Shown one piece after another: positions 1 to 5,950 of a stretch of 5,950 nt of DNA. The notes beneath the pieces are model-generated. The model was not told the origin of the DNA, did not search any database, and was given only the letters and a program-made list of their open reading frames with translations. Every line of letters starts with the position of its first letter. The stretch's first letter is position 1. A program made the position numbers and the translations under genes. Origin of the DNA: Planctomycetota bacterium (lineage in GTDB: Bacteria > Planctomycetota > SBBH01 > JACQRN01); assembly GCA_016206515.1 (NCBI GenBank), contig JACQRN010000010.1, positions 1 to 5,950 of the forward strand, given 5' to 3'.

Positions 1-1916
1 ACGAAGGAACCGGCCTGCGCCATCAGGACCAGAAGCCCCGCAGTCCGGATGTACGTCGACTTCCCGGCCATGTTCGGCCCCGTCACGATCTGGACGAGCC
101 GGTCCGGACGCAGGTCCATGTCGTTCGGGACGAAGGACCCGCCCAGGAGCCGGTCGAGGACCGGATGCCTCCCGGAGCGCACCTGAAGGACCGGTTCCTG
201 GACGATCTCGGGGCGGACGTACCCTCGCTCCGCGGCGGCCTGACCGAAGGCGCATAGCACATCGAGGGCGCCGATCGCGCCGGCGACCCCCTGGATGTCG
301 CGCACCCCCTGTGCAGCGTGGGCACGGAGCGCCTCGAAGCGTTCCGACTCGAGCGCGCACAGCCGTCCGCGCGCCGTCAGGATTCTCTCCTCCTGCGTCT
401 TCAGGGCGCTCGTCGTGTACCGCTCCGCGTTCTTCATCGTCTGCTGCCGCACATACCCCTCGGGGACGCGCGCGCGATGGGTGTTCGTGACCTCGATCGA
501 GTATCCGAAGACCCTGTGGCGGACGACCTTCAGCGACGGGATGCCGGTCCGGCGGGACTCCTCCTCGCGGAACCGGTCGAGCCACGAGTCGCCGTCGACC
601 AGGAGGGTGCGCAGCTCGTCGATCCCCGGGTCGACCCCGGGGGCGATCACCCCCCCCTCCAGGTGCGTCTGCGGGGGCTCGGCCACGAGCGTCGCGGCGA
701 TGCGGGAGGCGAGTTCCTCCCCCCCGGACGGGATCCCCCTGGCCAGTTCCGCGACGAGCGCGGGGGCGCGGTCGCCGAGGCGGTCCCGGATCGCCCCGGC
801 GGAGCGGAGCGACTCGCAAAGCCCCATCAGGTCCCGGGGATTGGCGCGCGACGTCCCCAGCCTCCCCGCGATCCGCTCCAGGTCGTACACCTTGCCGAGG
901 AGATCCCGGATCTCCCCGCGCAGCGCCGCATCGCCAGCGAACCACCCCACCGCGTCGTGTCGCAGGACGAGGCGGGAGGGATCGGTCAGGGGCCGCAGCA
1001 CCCACGCGCGCAGGAGTCGGGCCCCCACCGCCGTCCGCGTCGCGTCGAGGGTCGCCAGGAGCGTCCCGTCCGCACCCCCGTCGCGCGCGGAGGCGAGCAC
1101 CTCGAGCCCCCGCAGGGTGGCCCGGTCGAGGATCATCACCCCCTCGCGCCCCAGGCGCCGGGGGGCGTGCAGATGGGCGAGCGCCCCGCGCTGCGTCTCC
1201 GCGAGATACCCCAGGAGCGCACCGGCGGCGCGGAGGGCGTGGGGCATCCCGTCGCACCCGAAGGCGTCCAGCGCCGCGACGCGGTACTGTTCGCGGAGCC
1301 TCCGCTCGGCCCCCTCGCGGTCGAAGTCGATGGAGCTCCGTCGCGTGACGACTCCCCGGAAGGCGCCCCCCAGCGCGCGGACGATCGCCTCCGGGGCAGC
1401 CTCCGGAAGGACGCACTCCGACGGATCGATGCGCGCGAGGGCGTCCTCCAACTCCTCGGGGAGGATCTCGTCGAGCAGAACGTGCCCCGTGGAGAGCTCC
1501 GCCCACGCGAGCCCCAGGTGTCCCCGCTCGGGCGCGATCGCCAGGAGGTGGTTCGCACGCCGCTCCTCGAGCAGGCCGTCCTCCAGCAGGGTCCCGGGGG
1601 AGAAGACGCGCACCACCTCCCGGCGCACGACGCCGCGCGCGGACGCAGGGTCCTCCACCTGCTCGCACACCGCCACGCGGTGCCCGGCGGCGAGGAGCTT
1701 GCGCACGTACGGAAGCGAGGCGTGATGGGGGAACCCCGCCATCGGGATCCGCTCGTCGTCCTTCGCGCGGGCGGTGAGCGTGATCCCCAGGACGCGGTTG
1801 GCCACCTTCGCGTCCTCGTAGAACATCTCGTAGAAGTCGCCGAGCCGGTACAGGAGGACCGCCCCCGGAACGGACTCCTTCAGCAGCCCGTACTGACGCA
1901 TGAGGGGGGTGACCAT
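1..1916 (-). CDS. mutS: DNA mismatch repair protein MutS, C-terminal part beyond the window
   Basis: MutS is the cytoplasmic ATPase that recognises base mismatches and small insertion/deletion loops and starts mismatch repair with MutL. The frame is open from the ATG at 1916 to the window edge, giving 638 codons; family members are about 850-880 residues, so the Walker B, signature and helix-turn-helix parts are missing. The N-terminus opens with MVTPLMRQY and carries the mismatch-reading Phe-x-Glu motif in GDFYEMF (F28, E30). A core/clamp motif FGYSIEVTNTH lies near residues 470-480. Walker A GPNMAGKST spans 613-621; its lysine, K619, is one off E. coli K620, so there is no large internal indel. 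After Walker A the usual RQ is RT, a minor variant. The start is supported by family length and by AGGGG six nt upstream, inside the xseB stop. It is the last visible gene of the block, 9 nt after xseB. Identification is near certain; whether the unseen end is intact is unknown. Confidence 0.97.
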   Translation of the reverse strand, partial: MVTPLMRQYGLLKESVPGAVLLYRLGDFYEMFYEDAKVANRVLGITLTARAKDDERIPMAGFPHHASLPYVRKLLAAGHRVAVCEQVEDPASARGVVRREVVRVFSPGTLLEDGLLEERRANHLLAIAPERGHLGLAWAELSTGHVLLDEILPEELEDALARIDPSECVLPEAAPEAIVRALGGAFRGVVTRRSSIDFDREGAERRLREQYRVAALDAFGCDGMPHALRAAGALLGYLAETQRGALAHLHAPRRLGREGVMILDRATLRGLEVLASARDGGADGTLLATLDATRTAVGARLLRAWVLRPLTDPSRLVLRHDAVGWFAGDAALRGEIRDLLGKVYDLERIAGRLGTSRANPRDLMGLCESLRSAGAIRDRLGDRAPALVAELARGIPSGGEELASRIAATLVAEPPQTHLEGGVIAPGVDPGIDELRTLLVDGDSWLDRFREEESRRTGIPSLKVVRHRVFGYSIEVTNTHRARVPEGYVRQQTMKNAERYTTSALKTQEERILTARGRLCALESERFEALRAHAAQGVRDIQGVAGAIGALDVLCAFGQAAAERGYVRPEIVQEPVLQVRSGRHPVLDRLLGGSFVPNDMDLRPDRLVQIVTGPNMAGKSTYIRTAGLLVLMAQAGSF

Positions 1917-1922
1917 CGGCCC

Positions 1923-1927
1923 CCCCT
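1923..1927 (-). promoter_or_regulatory. mutS ribosome binding site inside the xseB stop codon
   Basis: AGGGG lies 6 nt before the mutS ATG. Its A and first G are the last two bases of the xseB TAG, so the terminating ribosome sits on the mutS initiation region. The A/G choice inside a run of seven G makes the exact register uncertain. Coupled translation of xseB and mutS is an inference from this geometry. Confidence 0.6.
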
Positions 1928-2195
1928 AGGGCTCTTCCATCGGTTCCAGGCGCGCGTCCCCGTCCGGACCCTTCACGAGGACTTCCAGGCGCTTCTGGGC
2001 GGCGTCGAGGATCTTCCGGCAGGAGCGCACGGCCTCGACCCCCTTCTGGTACGCCTCCAGGGACTCGTCCAGGCCGAGCTCCCCCGATTCGAGCCTGCGC
2101 ACGATCTCCTCGAGGCGGGCCATCTCCTCCTCGAAGCGCGGAGCGCCCTTCGGACGAGCTTCCTTCCCCCCCTTGCGCCGCACCTCGCCGCTCAT
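1926..2195 (-). CDS. xseB: exodeoxyribonuclease VII small subunit
   Basis: This 89-residue protein is the small, helical subunit of exonuclease VII. Several copies bind the C-terminal part of XseA to form the active cytoplasmic nuclease that degrades single-stranded DNA from both ends. The family signature is clear: FEEEMARLEEIVRRLESGEL near residues 21-40, followed by LDESLEAYQKGVEAVRSC, a predicted two-helix hairpin with heptad spacing. The first 20 residues are a basic Lys/Arg/Gly-rich extension, and the last 15 or so form an acidic tail ending in MEEP. The ATG overlaps the xseA TGA as ATGA, and GGGAGG lies 10 nt upstream within xseA. A seven-G run encodes KGGK near the N-terminus. The length is normal for the family (about 70-90). 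The stop TAG is followed in frame by three codons and the mutS ATG. Confidence 0.95.
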   Translation of the reverse strand: MSGEVRRKGGKEARPKGAPRFEEEMARLEEIVRRLESGELGLDESLEAYQKGVEAVRSCRKILDAAQKRLEVLVKGPDGDARLEPMEEP

Positions 2196-3388
2196 TCGCG
2201 TCCCGCCTCCCGTTCCACGCGCGAGCGGATTGTCCCCCGGGCCAGACGGGTCCGCAACACGTCCCCGGGGCGCGCCTGGCCGGCGTCGGTCAGCGCCTTC
2301 GCGCGCCCCTGCGCCCAGGTGACGCTGTACCCCCTCGATAAAACAGAGAGCGGGTTGAGCGCATCGAGCCGGTACACCCCCCCTTGCAGGCGCTCCCCGG
2401 CGCGGTCGAGAAGGAGGCGCAGGGACCGCTCCAACCTCTGTGCCTCCTCGTCCGTCCTCTGCTGCCGCTGCTCGATCCTGCGCGCCGGGGCGAACGCGCA
2501 GAGCGACTCCCCGAGACGCTCGACCCGATGACGCTCCTCGGCGACCCTCCGCCGCAGCGCCGACGCGAGGCGTCGCTCACAGTCGGCGGCGCCGGCGAGC
2601 AGTTCCCGCACATCCGGGACGACGAGCGCCCCGGCCGCCGTCGGGGTGAGCGCGCGCACGTCGGCCACCAGGTCGCTGATCGAGACGTCGACCTCGTGCC
2701 CCACCGCGGAGACGACGGGGATCGCCGAGGCGTGGATCGCCCGCGCGAGTGCCTCCTCGTTGAACGCCCAGAGGTCCTCGGGCGAGCCTCCCCCCCGTCC
2801 GACGATCATCACGTCCGCCTCGCGCCGCGCGTTCGCCAGCGCGATCGCGTCGGCGATTTCGGAGGCAGCCCCCTCCCCCTGGACCCGGACCGGGTACAGG
2901 ATCACGTGTACCCCCGGGTGGCGCTCCCGGATGGAGCGCAGGATGTCATGGAGCGCCGCGCCGGACGGGGAGGTCACGATCAGGATCCGCTCCGGGAGGA
3001 ACGGGAGCGGGCGCTTGCGTCCAGGGTCGAACAGCCCCTCGCGCTCCAGGCGCTCGCGCATCTGGCGGAAGGCGATCTCGAGGGGCCCAGCCCCTACGGG
3101 GTCGATCCGCCGAACCTCGAGCTGGTACCTGCCGCGGGGGGGGTAGACCGTAACCGCGCCGCGCGCGACCACCTCCATCCCCACCTCCGGCACGAAACGG
3201 AACTGCTCCAGATGGGAACGCCAGGCCACGGCGTCGAGGACCGCCTGGGCGTCCTTCAGGGTGAAGTAGGCGTGCCCGGATCCCGCGACGGTCCATCGCG
3301 AGATCTCGCCGCGCACCGCGACGTCCGCCATCCCCGGCTCCACCCGGGCGCGCACGCGCTCGGTCAGCTGCGTGACAGTGAGGATCAC
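2192..3388 (-). CDS. xseA: exodeoxyribonuclease VII large subunit
   Basis: Catalytic subunit of exonuclease VII, 398 residues from the chosen start. The frame is open upstream to an ATG at 3466, but the family begins directly before the OB-fold (here VILTVTQLTERVRARV), so I take the GTG at 3388, with AGGAG 11 nt before it; this GTG overlaps the TGA of the phosphoesterase gene. Residues 1-100 are the OB-fold, including GEIS and SGHAYFTLKD. The nuclease domain holds TSPSGAALHDIL (139-150), GRGGGSPEDLWAFN (197-210) and SAVGHEVDVSISD (227-239). D148, R198, H231 and D234 sit at a constant offset of seven from E. coli D155, R205, H238 and D241, residues reported as important for catalysis. Usual HETD is HEVD here. 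A long helical region (about 260-335) precedes LNPLSVLSRGYSV (344-356) near the C-terminus, where XseB binds. Slightly short for the family (400-450) but complete. Confidence 0.95.
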   Translation of the reverse strand: MILTVTQLTERVRARVEPGMADVAVRGEISRWTVAGSGHAYFTLKDAQAVLDAVAWRSHLEQFRFVPEVGMEVVARGAVTVYPPRGRYQLEVRRIDPVGAGPLEIAFRQMRERLEREGLFDPGRKRPLPFLPERILIVTSPSGAALHDILRSIRERHPGVHVILYPVRVQGEGAASEIADAIALANARREADVMIVGRGGGSPEDLWAFNEEALARAIHASAIPVVSAVGHEVDVSISDLVADVRALTPTAAGALVVPDVRELLAGAADCERRLASALRRRVAEERHRVERLGESLCAFAPARRIEQRQQRTDEEAQRLERSLRLLLDRAGERLQGGVYRLDALNPLSVLSRGYSVTWAQGRAKALTDAGQARPGDVLRTRLARGTIRSRVEREAGRE

Positions 3389-4173
3389 GCCGCGGGCTTC
3401 TCCTGGAACCGGCGGATCGACGAGGCGAGCCCCGTGCGCGTCTCCACCTCGGCGATCACCCCGCACATCCGGGGATCCCCCGTGGCGACCTCCAGGACGT
3501 GGGGCAGGCGCGTGAGGTACTTCGCCAGGACGTCCGAGACGCGGCGGCCGATCACGGAATCGTACGGCCCGGTCATGCCGCAGTCGGTGAGGTACGCCGT
3601 CCCCTTCGGCAGGATCTGCTCGTCGGCCGTCTGCACGTGGGTATGGGAGCCGAAGATCAGGGAGACGCGGCCGTCGAGGTAGCGTCCCAGGGCGATCTTG
3701 TCCGAGGTCGCCTCGCCGTGGATGTCGACGACGATCACCTTCGTGCGCGACGCCATCTCGGTCACCGCCCGGTCAGCCGTCTTGAAGGGACACTCCACCG
3801 GCTCCATGAAGGTCTGTCCCAGCAGGTTGAGCACGCCCACGGGGCCTGCGGCGGTCTCGTAGACGTTCCAGCCGCGCCCCGGCACGCCGGCGCCGTAGTT
3901 CGCCGGCCGCAGGAGCCGCGCATCGCGCTCGAGCGCCTCGTAGATCTCCCGCTTGCGCCAGACGTGGTCGCCGTTGGTCAGGACGTGCAGCCCCGAGGCG
4001 ATCAGCTTTTCCGCGAGATCCGGGGTCAGCCCGGACCCCCCCGCGACGTTCTCCGCGTTCCCGACGCAGAATCCGACCCCCTCGCGCGCGACCAAGCCGG
4101 GCAGGCAGTCACGCACCGCATCCCTCCCCGGCCGCCCGACGATGTCGCCGATTCCGAGCAGTTTGAGTTTCAA
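3385..4173 (-). CDS. YmdB-like metallophosphoesterase (TIGR00282 family)
   Basis: A 262-residue cytoplasmic metallophosphoesterase of the family of B. subtilis YmdB and Deinococcus DR1281. Characterised members hydrolyse 2',3'-cyclic nucleotides, and B. subtilis YmdB affects biofilm and motility decisions. Visible metal-binding motifs are GDIVG (D10), NAENVAGG (E41, N42), NGDHVW (D69, H70), DIHGEAT (H152) and GSHTHVQTADE (H177, H179). TDCGMTGPYDSVIG (196-209) is a further family signature. The third motif is GDH where YmdB has GNH, so D69 replaces the expected Asn ligand. The start is TTG at 4173, which gives MKLKLLGIGD as in the family; no in-frame ATG or GTG was found just upstream and no clear Shine-Dalgarno is seen. 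With only 4 nt after the rny stop, initiation probably depends on coupling to rny. The rny-ymdB neighbourhood is the standard arrangement. Function in this organism is inferred from homology. Confidence 0.93.
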   Translation of the reverse strand: MKLKLLGIGDIVGRPGRDAVRDCLPGLVAREGVGFCVGNAENVAGGSGLTPDLAEKLIASGLHVLTNGDHVWRKREIYEALERDARLLRPANYGAGVPGRGWNVYETAAGPVGVLNLLGQTFMEPVECPFKTADRAVTEMASRTKVIVVDIHGEATSDKIALGRYLDGRVSLIFGSHTHVQTADEQILPKGTAYLTDCGMTGPYDSVIGRRVSDVLAKYLTRLPHVLEVATGDPRMCGVIAEVETRTGLASSIRRFQEKPAA

Positions 4174-4177
4174 CGGG

Positions 4178-5824
4178 TCACGCGACGGGCCCCGTGGCGC
4201 CCTCCCCGTCGGCGACGGGCTGGCGCAGCCTCTCGATCGGGGAGACCGGCAGTTCCGAGCTCTTCCTGATCTCCTTCGCGCGCTTCCTCTGGCGGACCTC
4301 CCGCAGGAGCGTGACCTGGATCTCCCCCGGATAGGTCAGTTCCCGCTCGATCTGCCGAGCGATGTCGCGGCAGAGCTTCACCGCCAAGGCGTCGTTGACG
4401 GCGTCAGGATCCACGATCACGCGGATCTCCCGGCCGGCCTGGATCGCGTACGCCGCCGTGACCCCACTGAACGCGCGGGCCACCTCCTCGAGACGCACCA
4501 GCCGCTTGGTGAACCGCTCCAGGCCGGAGCGCGAAGCGCCGGGTTTGGCGTTCGCCGCCTGGTTCGCCGCCTGCAGGAGCACCTCGTACAGGGAGGTCGG
4601 ATCCTCCCCGTTCGCATGATGGCGGCCGATCGAGTCGACGACCTCCTTCCGCTCGTTGTAGCGCCGCGCGAGGTCGGCGCCGACCGCCGCGTGCCCCCCC
4701 TCCATCTCCTGGTCGACCGCGCGCCCGAGGTCGTGCAGGAGCCCGATCCGCCTGGCCAGCTGCACGTCCAGCCCGAACTCGCCGGCGAGCAGCCCGCACA
4801 GGTGGGAGACCTCCAGGGAGTGACGCAGGAGGTTCGACCCGCCCGACGTGCGGTACTGCAGGCGCCCGAGGAGTTCCACCTGCTTCGGATGGAGGCCGTG
4901 CACCTGCGCCTCCATGCTGGCCTGCTTGCCGTGCTCCAGGATCCGCGCGCCGGTCTCGGCGCGCACCTCCTCGACGAGCTCCTCGATCCGCGCCGGATGG
5001 ATGCGCCCGTCCTTGATCAGGCGGCGGAGCGACTCGACCGCGATCTCCCGGCGCACCCCGTCGAAGGCGGAGACCGAGACGACGCCGGGCGTGTCGTCGA
5101 CGATCAGGTCGGCCCCCGTGGAGCGCTCGAACGCGCGGATGTTGCGCCCCTCCCGCCCGATGATGCGCCCCTTCATCTCGACGCCCGGGAGGTCCACGAC
5201 CGACACCGACTGCTCCGCCGAGACCGTGGTCGCGCAGCGCTGGATCGCCAGGGCGAGCATTTCCTTCGCCTTGTCATCCGCCTCCCGGCGCGCCGTCTGG
5301 GTCACGCGCTGGAAGATCTCGGCCGCCTCCTGCGCGACCTCCGCGTCGATCCGCTTCAGGAGCATCTCCTTGGCGGCCTCCTGCGTCAGCCCCGAGAGCG
5401 AGTGCAGGGTGCGACGCTCCTCCTCGACGAGCACGGCGAGCTCCTGCTTGCGCTCCTCGGTGGCCTTCCGGTCGGCGGAGAGCCCCTGCTCGACCCCTTC
5501 CAGGAACCGCTCCTTTCGGGAGAACGTCTCGAGCTTCCGGTCGAGGGCATCCTCCTTGCGCCGCAGCTGGGACTCCTGCTCGGCGACCTCCTTCCGGATC
5601 CGGTCCTGCTCCGCCTCGAACGCCTCGCGGGAGCGCAGGACTTCGTCCTTGGCCGCCAGTTCCATCTCGCGGCGCTTCGCCTCGGCCTCCGAGCGGACCC
5701 GTTCGAGGGACTCCGCCTCGCGGCGCGCGCGATCCTCCTTCCGGGTCCACAGGATCGTGACGAACACGGCCGCGGCCACGCCCAGGCCCACGGCGACCCC
5801 CACGACGAACTCCAAGATGGTCAT
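4178..5824 (-). CDS. rny: ribonuclease Y
   Basis: RNase Y is a membrane-anchored endoribonuclease that starts mRNA decay and processing. At 548 residues it is a little longer than the usual 510-520. Residues 3-26 form one N-terminal membrane helix followed by basic WTRKEDR, so the rest is cytoplasmic. Residues 30-205 are a highly charged coiled coil. The KH RNA-binding domain includes MKGRIIGREGRNIR (217-230) and DDTPGVV. The HD domain carries RHSLEV (H335), LLHDLGRAVD (H364, D365) and RHHANGEDP (H402, H403). IQAGREIRVIV (461-471) and YPGEIQVTLLRE (498-509) complete the C-terminal part. Two oddities: where the family has AADALSAARPGAR this protein has AANQAANAKPGAS, replacing a conserved Asp by N421, and about 37 extra basic then Pro/Gly-rich residues follow the usual end. 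The ATG is preceded by a strong GGAGGGG. First gene after the 88-nt spacer; the phosphoesterase follows after 4 nt. Confidence 0.96.
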   Translation of the reverse strand: MTILEFVVGVAVGLGVAAAVFVTILWTRKEDRARREAESLERVRSEAEAKRREMELAAKDEVLRSREAFEAEQDRIRKEVAEQESQLRRKEDALDRKLETFSRKERFLEGVEQGLSADRKATEERKQELAVLVEEERRTLHSLSGLTQEAAKEMLLKRIDAEVAQEAAEIFQRVTQTARREADDKAKEMLALAIQRCATTVSAEQSVSVVDLPGVEMKGRIIGREGRNIRAFERSTGADLIVDDTPGVVSVSAFDGVRREIAVESLRRLIKDGRIHPARIEELVEEVRAETGARILEHGKQASMEAQVHGLHPKQVELLGRLQYRTSGGSNLLRHSLEVSHLCGLLAGEFGLDVQLARRIGLLHDLGRAVDQEMEGGHAAVGADLARRYNERKEVVDSIGRHHANGEDPTSLYEVLLQAANQAANAKPGASRSGLERFTKRLVRLEEVARAFSGVTAAYAIQAGREIRVIVDPDAVNDALAVKLCRDIARQIERELTYPGEIQVTLLREVRQRKRAKEIRKSSELPVSPIERLRQPVADGEGATGPVA

Positions 5825-5828
5825 TTCC

Positions 5829-5833
5829 CCTCC
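5829..5833 (-). promoter_or_regulatory. rny ribosome binding site, partly in a hairpin
   Basis: GGAGG, within GGGAGGGGAA, lies 5 nt before the rny ATG and is the clearest Shine-Dalgarno in the window. Its first three bases are also the end of the 3' arm of the small hairpin at 5831-5845, so folding could partly mask it. Confidence 0.75.
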
Positions 5834-5845
5834 CGTTCAGCGGGA
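5831..5845 (-). repeat. small inverted repeat overlapping the rny ribosome binding site
   Basis: On the minus strand TCCCG (5845-5841) and CGGGA (5835-5831) are perfect complements around a five-base CTGAA loop. The 3' arm runs into the Shine-Dalgarno of rny. A 5-bp GC-rich stem of this size can occur by chance in such GC-rich DNA, so a regulatory role is only a possibility. Confidence 0.5.
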
Positions 5846-5863
5846 ATGTCAGGTTATCCATGC

Positions 5864-5895
5864 GCGGCACGTCCGCCGTGCGGGCCGGACGCCGC
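5864..5895 (-). repeat. GC-rich inverted repeat (strong hairpin) in the rny leader
   Basis: The arms GCGGCGTCCG (5895-5886) and CGGAC plus GCCGC (5875-5871 and 5868-5864) can pair as a 10-bp stem with a 2-nt bulge (5870-5869) and a 10-nt loop. No T-run follows in the direction of transcription, so it is not a classical intrinsic terminator. It may slow RNA polymerase, protect the 5' end of an rny transcript or be part of a 5' leader. The adjacent 8-bp direct repeat acgccgcg (5889-5896 and 5899-5906) and an outer 6-bp inverted repeat ggcacg/cgtgcc (5866-5871 and 5908-5913) offer competing folds. Confidence 0.55.
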
Positions 5896-5912
5896 GCTAC
5901 GCCGCGTCGTGC

Positions 5913-5950
5913 CTACTGCCCCTCGACGAGCCGCTCGATCTCCTCGACCT
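5913..5950 (-). CDS. C-terminal end of an unidentified upstream gene
   Basis: The minus-strand frame entering at 5950 reads VEEIERLVEGQ and stops at TAG (5915-5913). Eleven residues are too few to identify it. The acidic, Leu/Ile-spaced end looks like a helix or coiled coil, and small coiled-coil cell-division proteins (ZapA or ZapB type) often lie upstream of rny in other bacteria, so that is one candidate. This is neighbourhood inference, not sequence recognition. The frame has no independent proof of being coding beyond its position and residue pattern. Confidence 0.45.
   Translation of the reverse strand, partial: VEEIERLVEGQ

Noticed and set aside
1894..1901. Alternative mutS start at the second ATG (1901)
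   Set aside because: It would remove the conserved TPLM part of the N-terminus, and the ATG at 1916 has a better placed ribosome binding site.
318..2531. Very long plus-strand open frame (737 codons) opposite mutS, xseB and part of xseA
   Set aside because: Its product is a low-complexity Arg/Pro/Gly/Asp mix with no recognisable domain, and it lies antisense to three clear family genes. Long antisense frames are expected in GC-rich coding DNA.
3389..3466. Upstream extension of xseA to the ATG at 3466 (26 more residues)
   Set aside because: The extra residues do not resemble any XseA N-terminus, would overlap the phosphoesterase gene by about 80 nt, and the GTG at 3388 fits the family start with a ribosome binding site.
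2384..3682. Long plus-strand open frame (432 codons) opposite xseA and the phosphoesterase gene
   Set aside because: Same reasoning: composition typical of a reverse-complement shadow, no motif, and it crosses a real gene junction.
5848..5866. Promoter for rny around GGATAACCTGACATT
   Set aside because: GATAAC faintly resembles a -10 element, but no convincing -35 lies at the right distance inside the GC hairpin, so I do not call it.
5864..5895. Intrinsic terminator for the upstream gene
   Set aside because: The hairpin is strong but the minus-strand sequence after it (GCATGGATAACC) has no T-run.
5825..5912. 6S RNA gene, which lies before rny in some bacteria
   Set aside because: Only 88 nt are available, about half of a usual 6S RNA, and no long central-bubble hairpin is seen.

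Overview
The window is a GC-rich bacterial segment (strong G/C bias at third codon positions and many 7-8 nt G or C runs). All recognisable genes lie on the minus strand and are tightly packed, so it reads as one polycistronic block. The gene set points to a Gram-negative-type or early-branching high-GC bacterium, possibly from a deltaproteobacterial, acidobacterial or candidate-phylum lineage. This placement is weak: the genes are near-universal housekeeping families and no taxon-specific marker was seen.

Layout in transcription order (high to low coordinates). 5950-5913: the last 11 codons of an unidentified upstream gene. 5912-5825: an 88-nt spacer with strong inverted repeats and a hairpin touching the next ribosome binding site. 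5824-4178: rny, ribonuclease Y. 4173-3385: a YmdB/TIGR00282 metallophosphoesterase starting at TTG. 3388-2192: xseA, exonuclease VII large subunit, starting at GTG inside the stop of the previous gene. 2195-1926: xseB, exonuclease VII small subunit, overlapping xseA by ATGA. 1916-1: mutS, whose C-terminal part lies beyond the window edge. Gene junctions are 4 nt, a 4-nt overlap, a 4-nt overlap and 9 nt, so translational coupling is likely throughout. There is no gene-free stretch over 300 nt, and I saw no tRNA, rRNA, CRISPR array or mobile element.

Functionally, the first two genes belong to RNA turnover and nucleotide signalling; rny and ymdB are classical neighbours. The last three belong to DNA repair: exonuclease VII digests single-stranded DNA and is one of the exonucleases used in mismatch-repair excision in E. 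coli, while MutS recognises the mismatch. I see no undescribed system. The points most worth checking are an Asp-to-Asn change at a position where the RNase Y HD domain normally carries a conserved acidic residue, an Asn-to-Asp change at a metal-ligand position of the phosphoesterase, the xseB-mutS junction where the two genes share a frame separated by one TAG, and the structured leader of rny.
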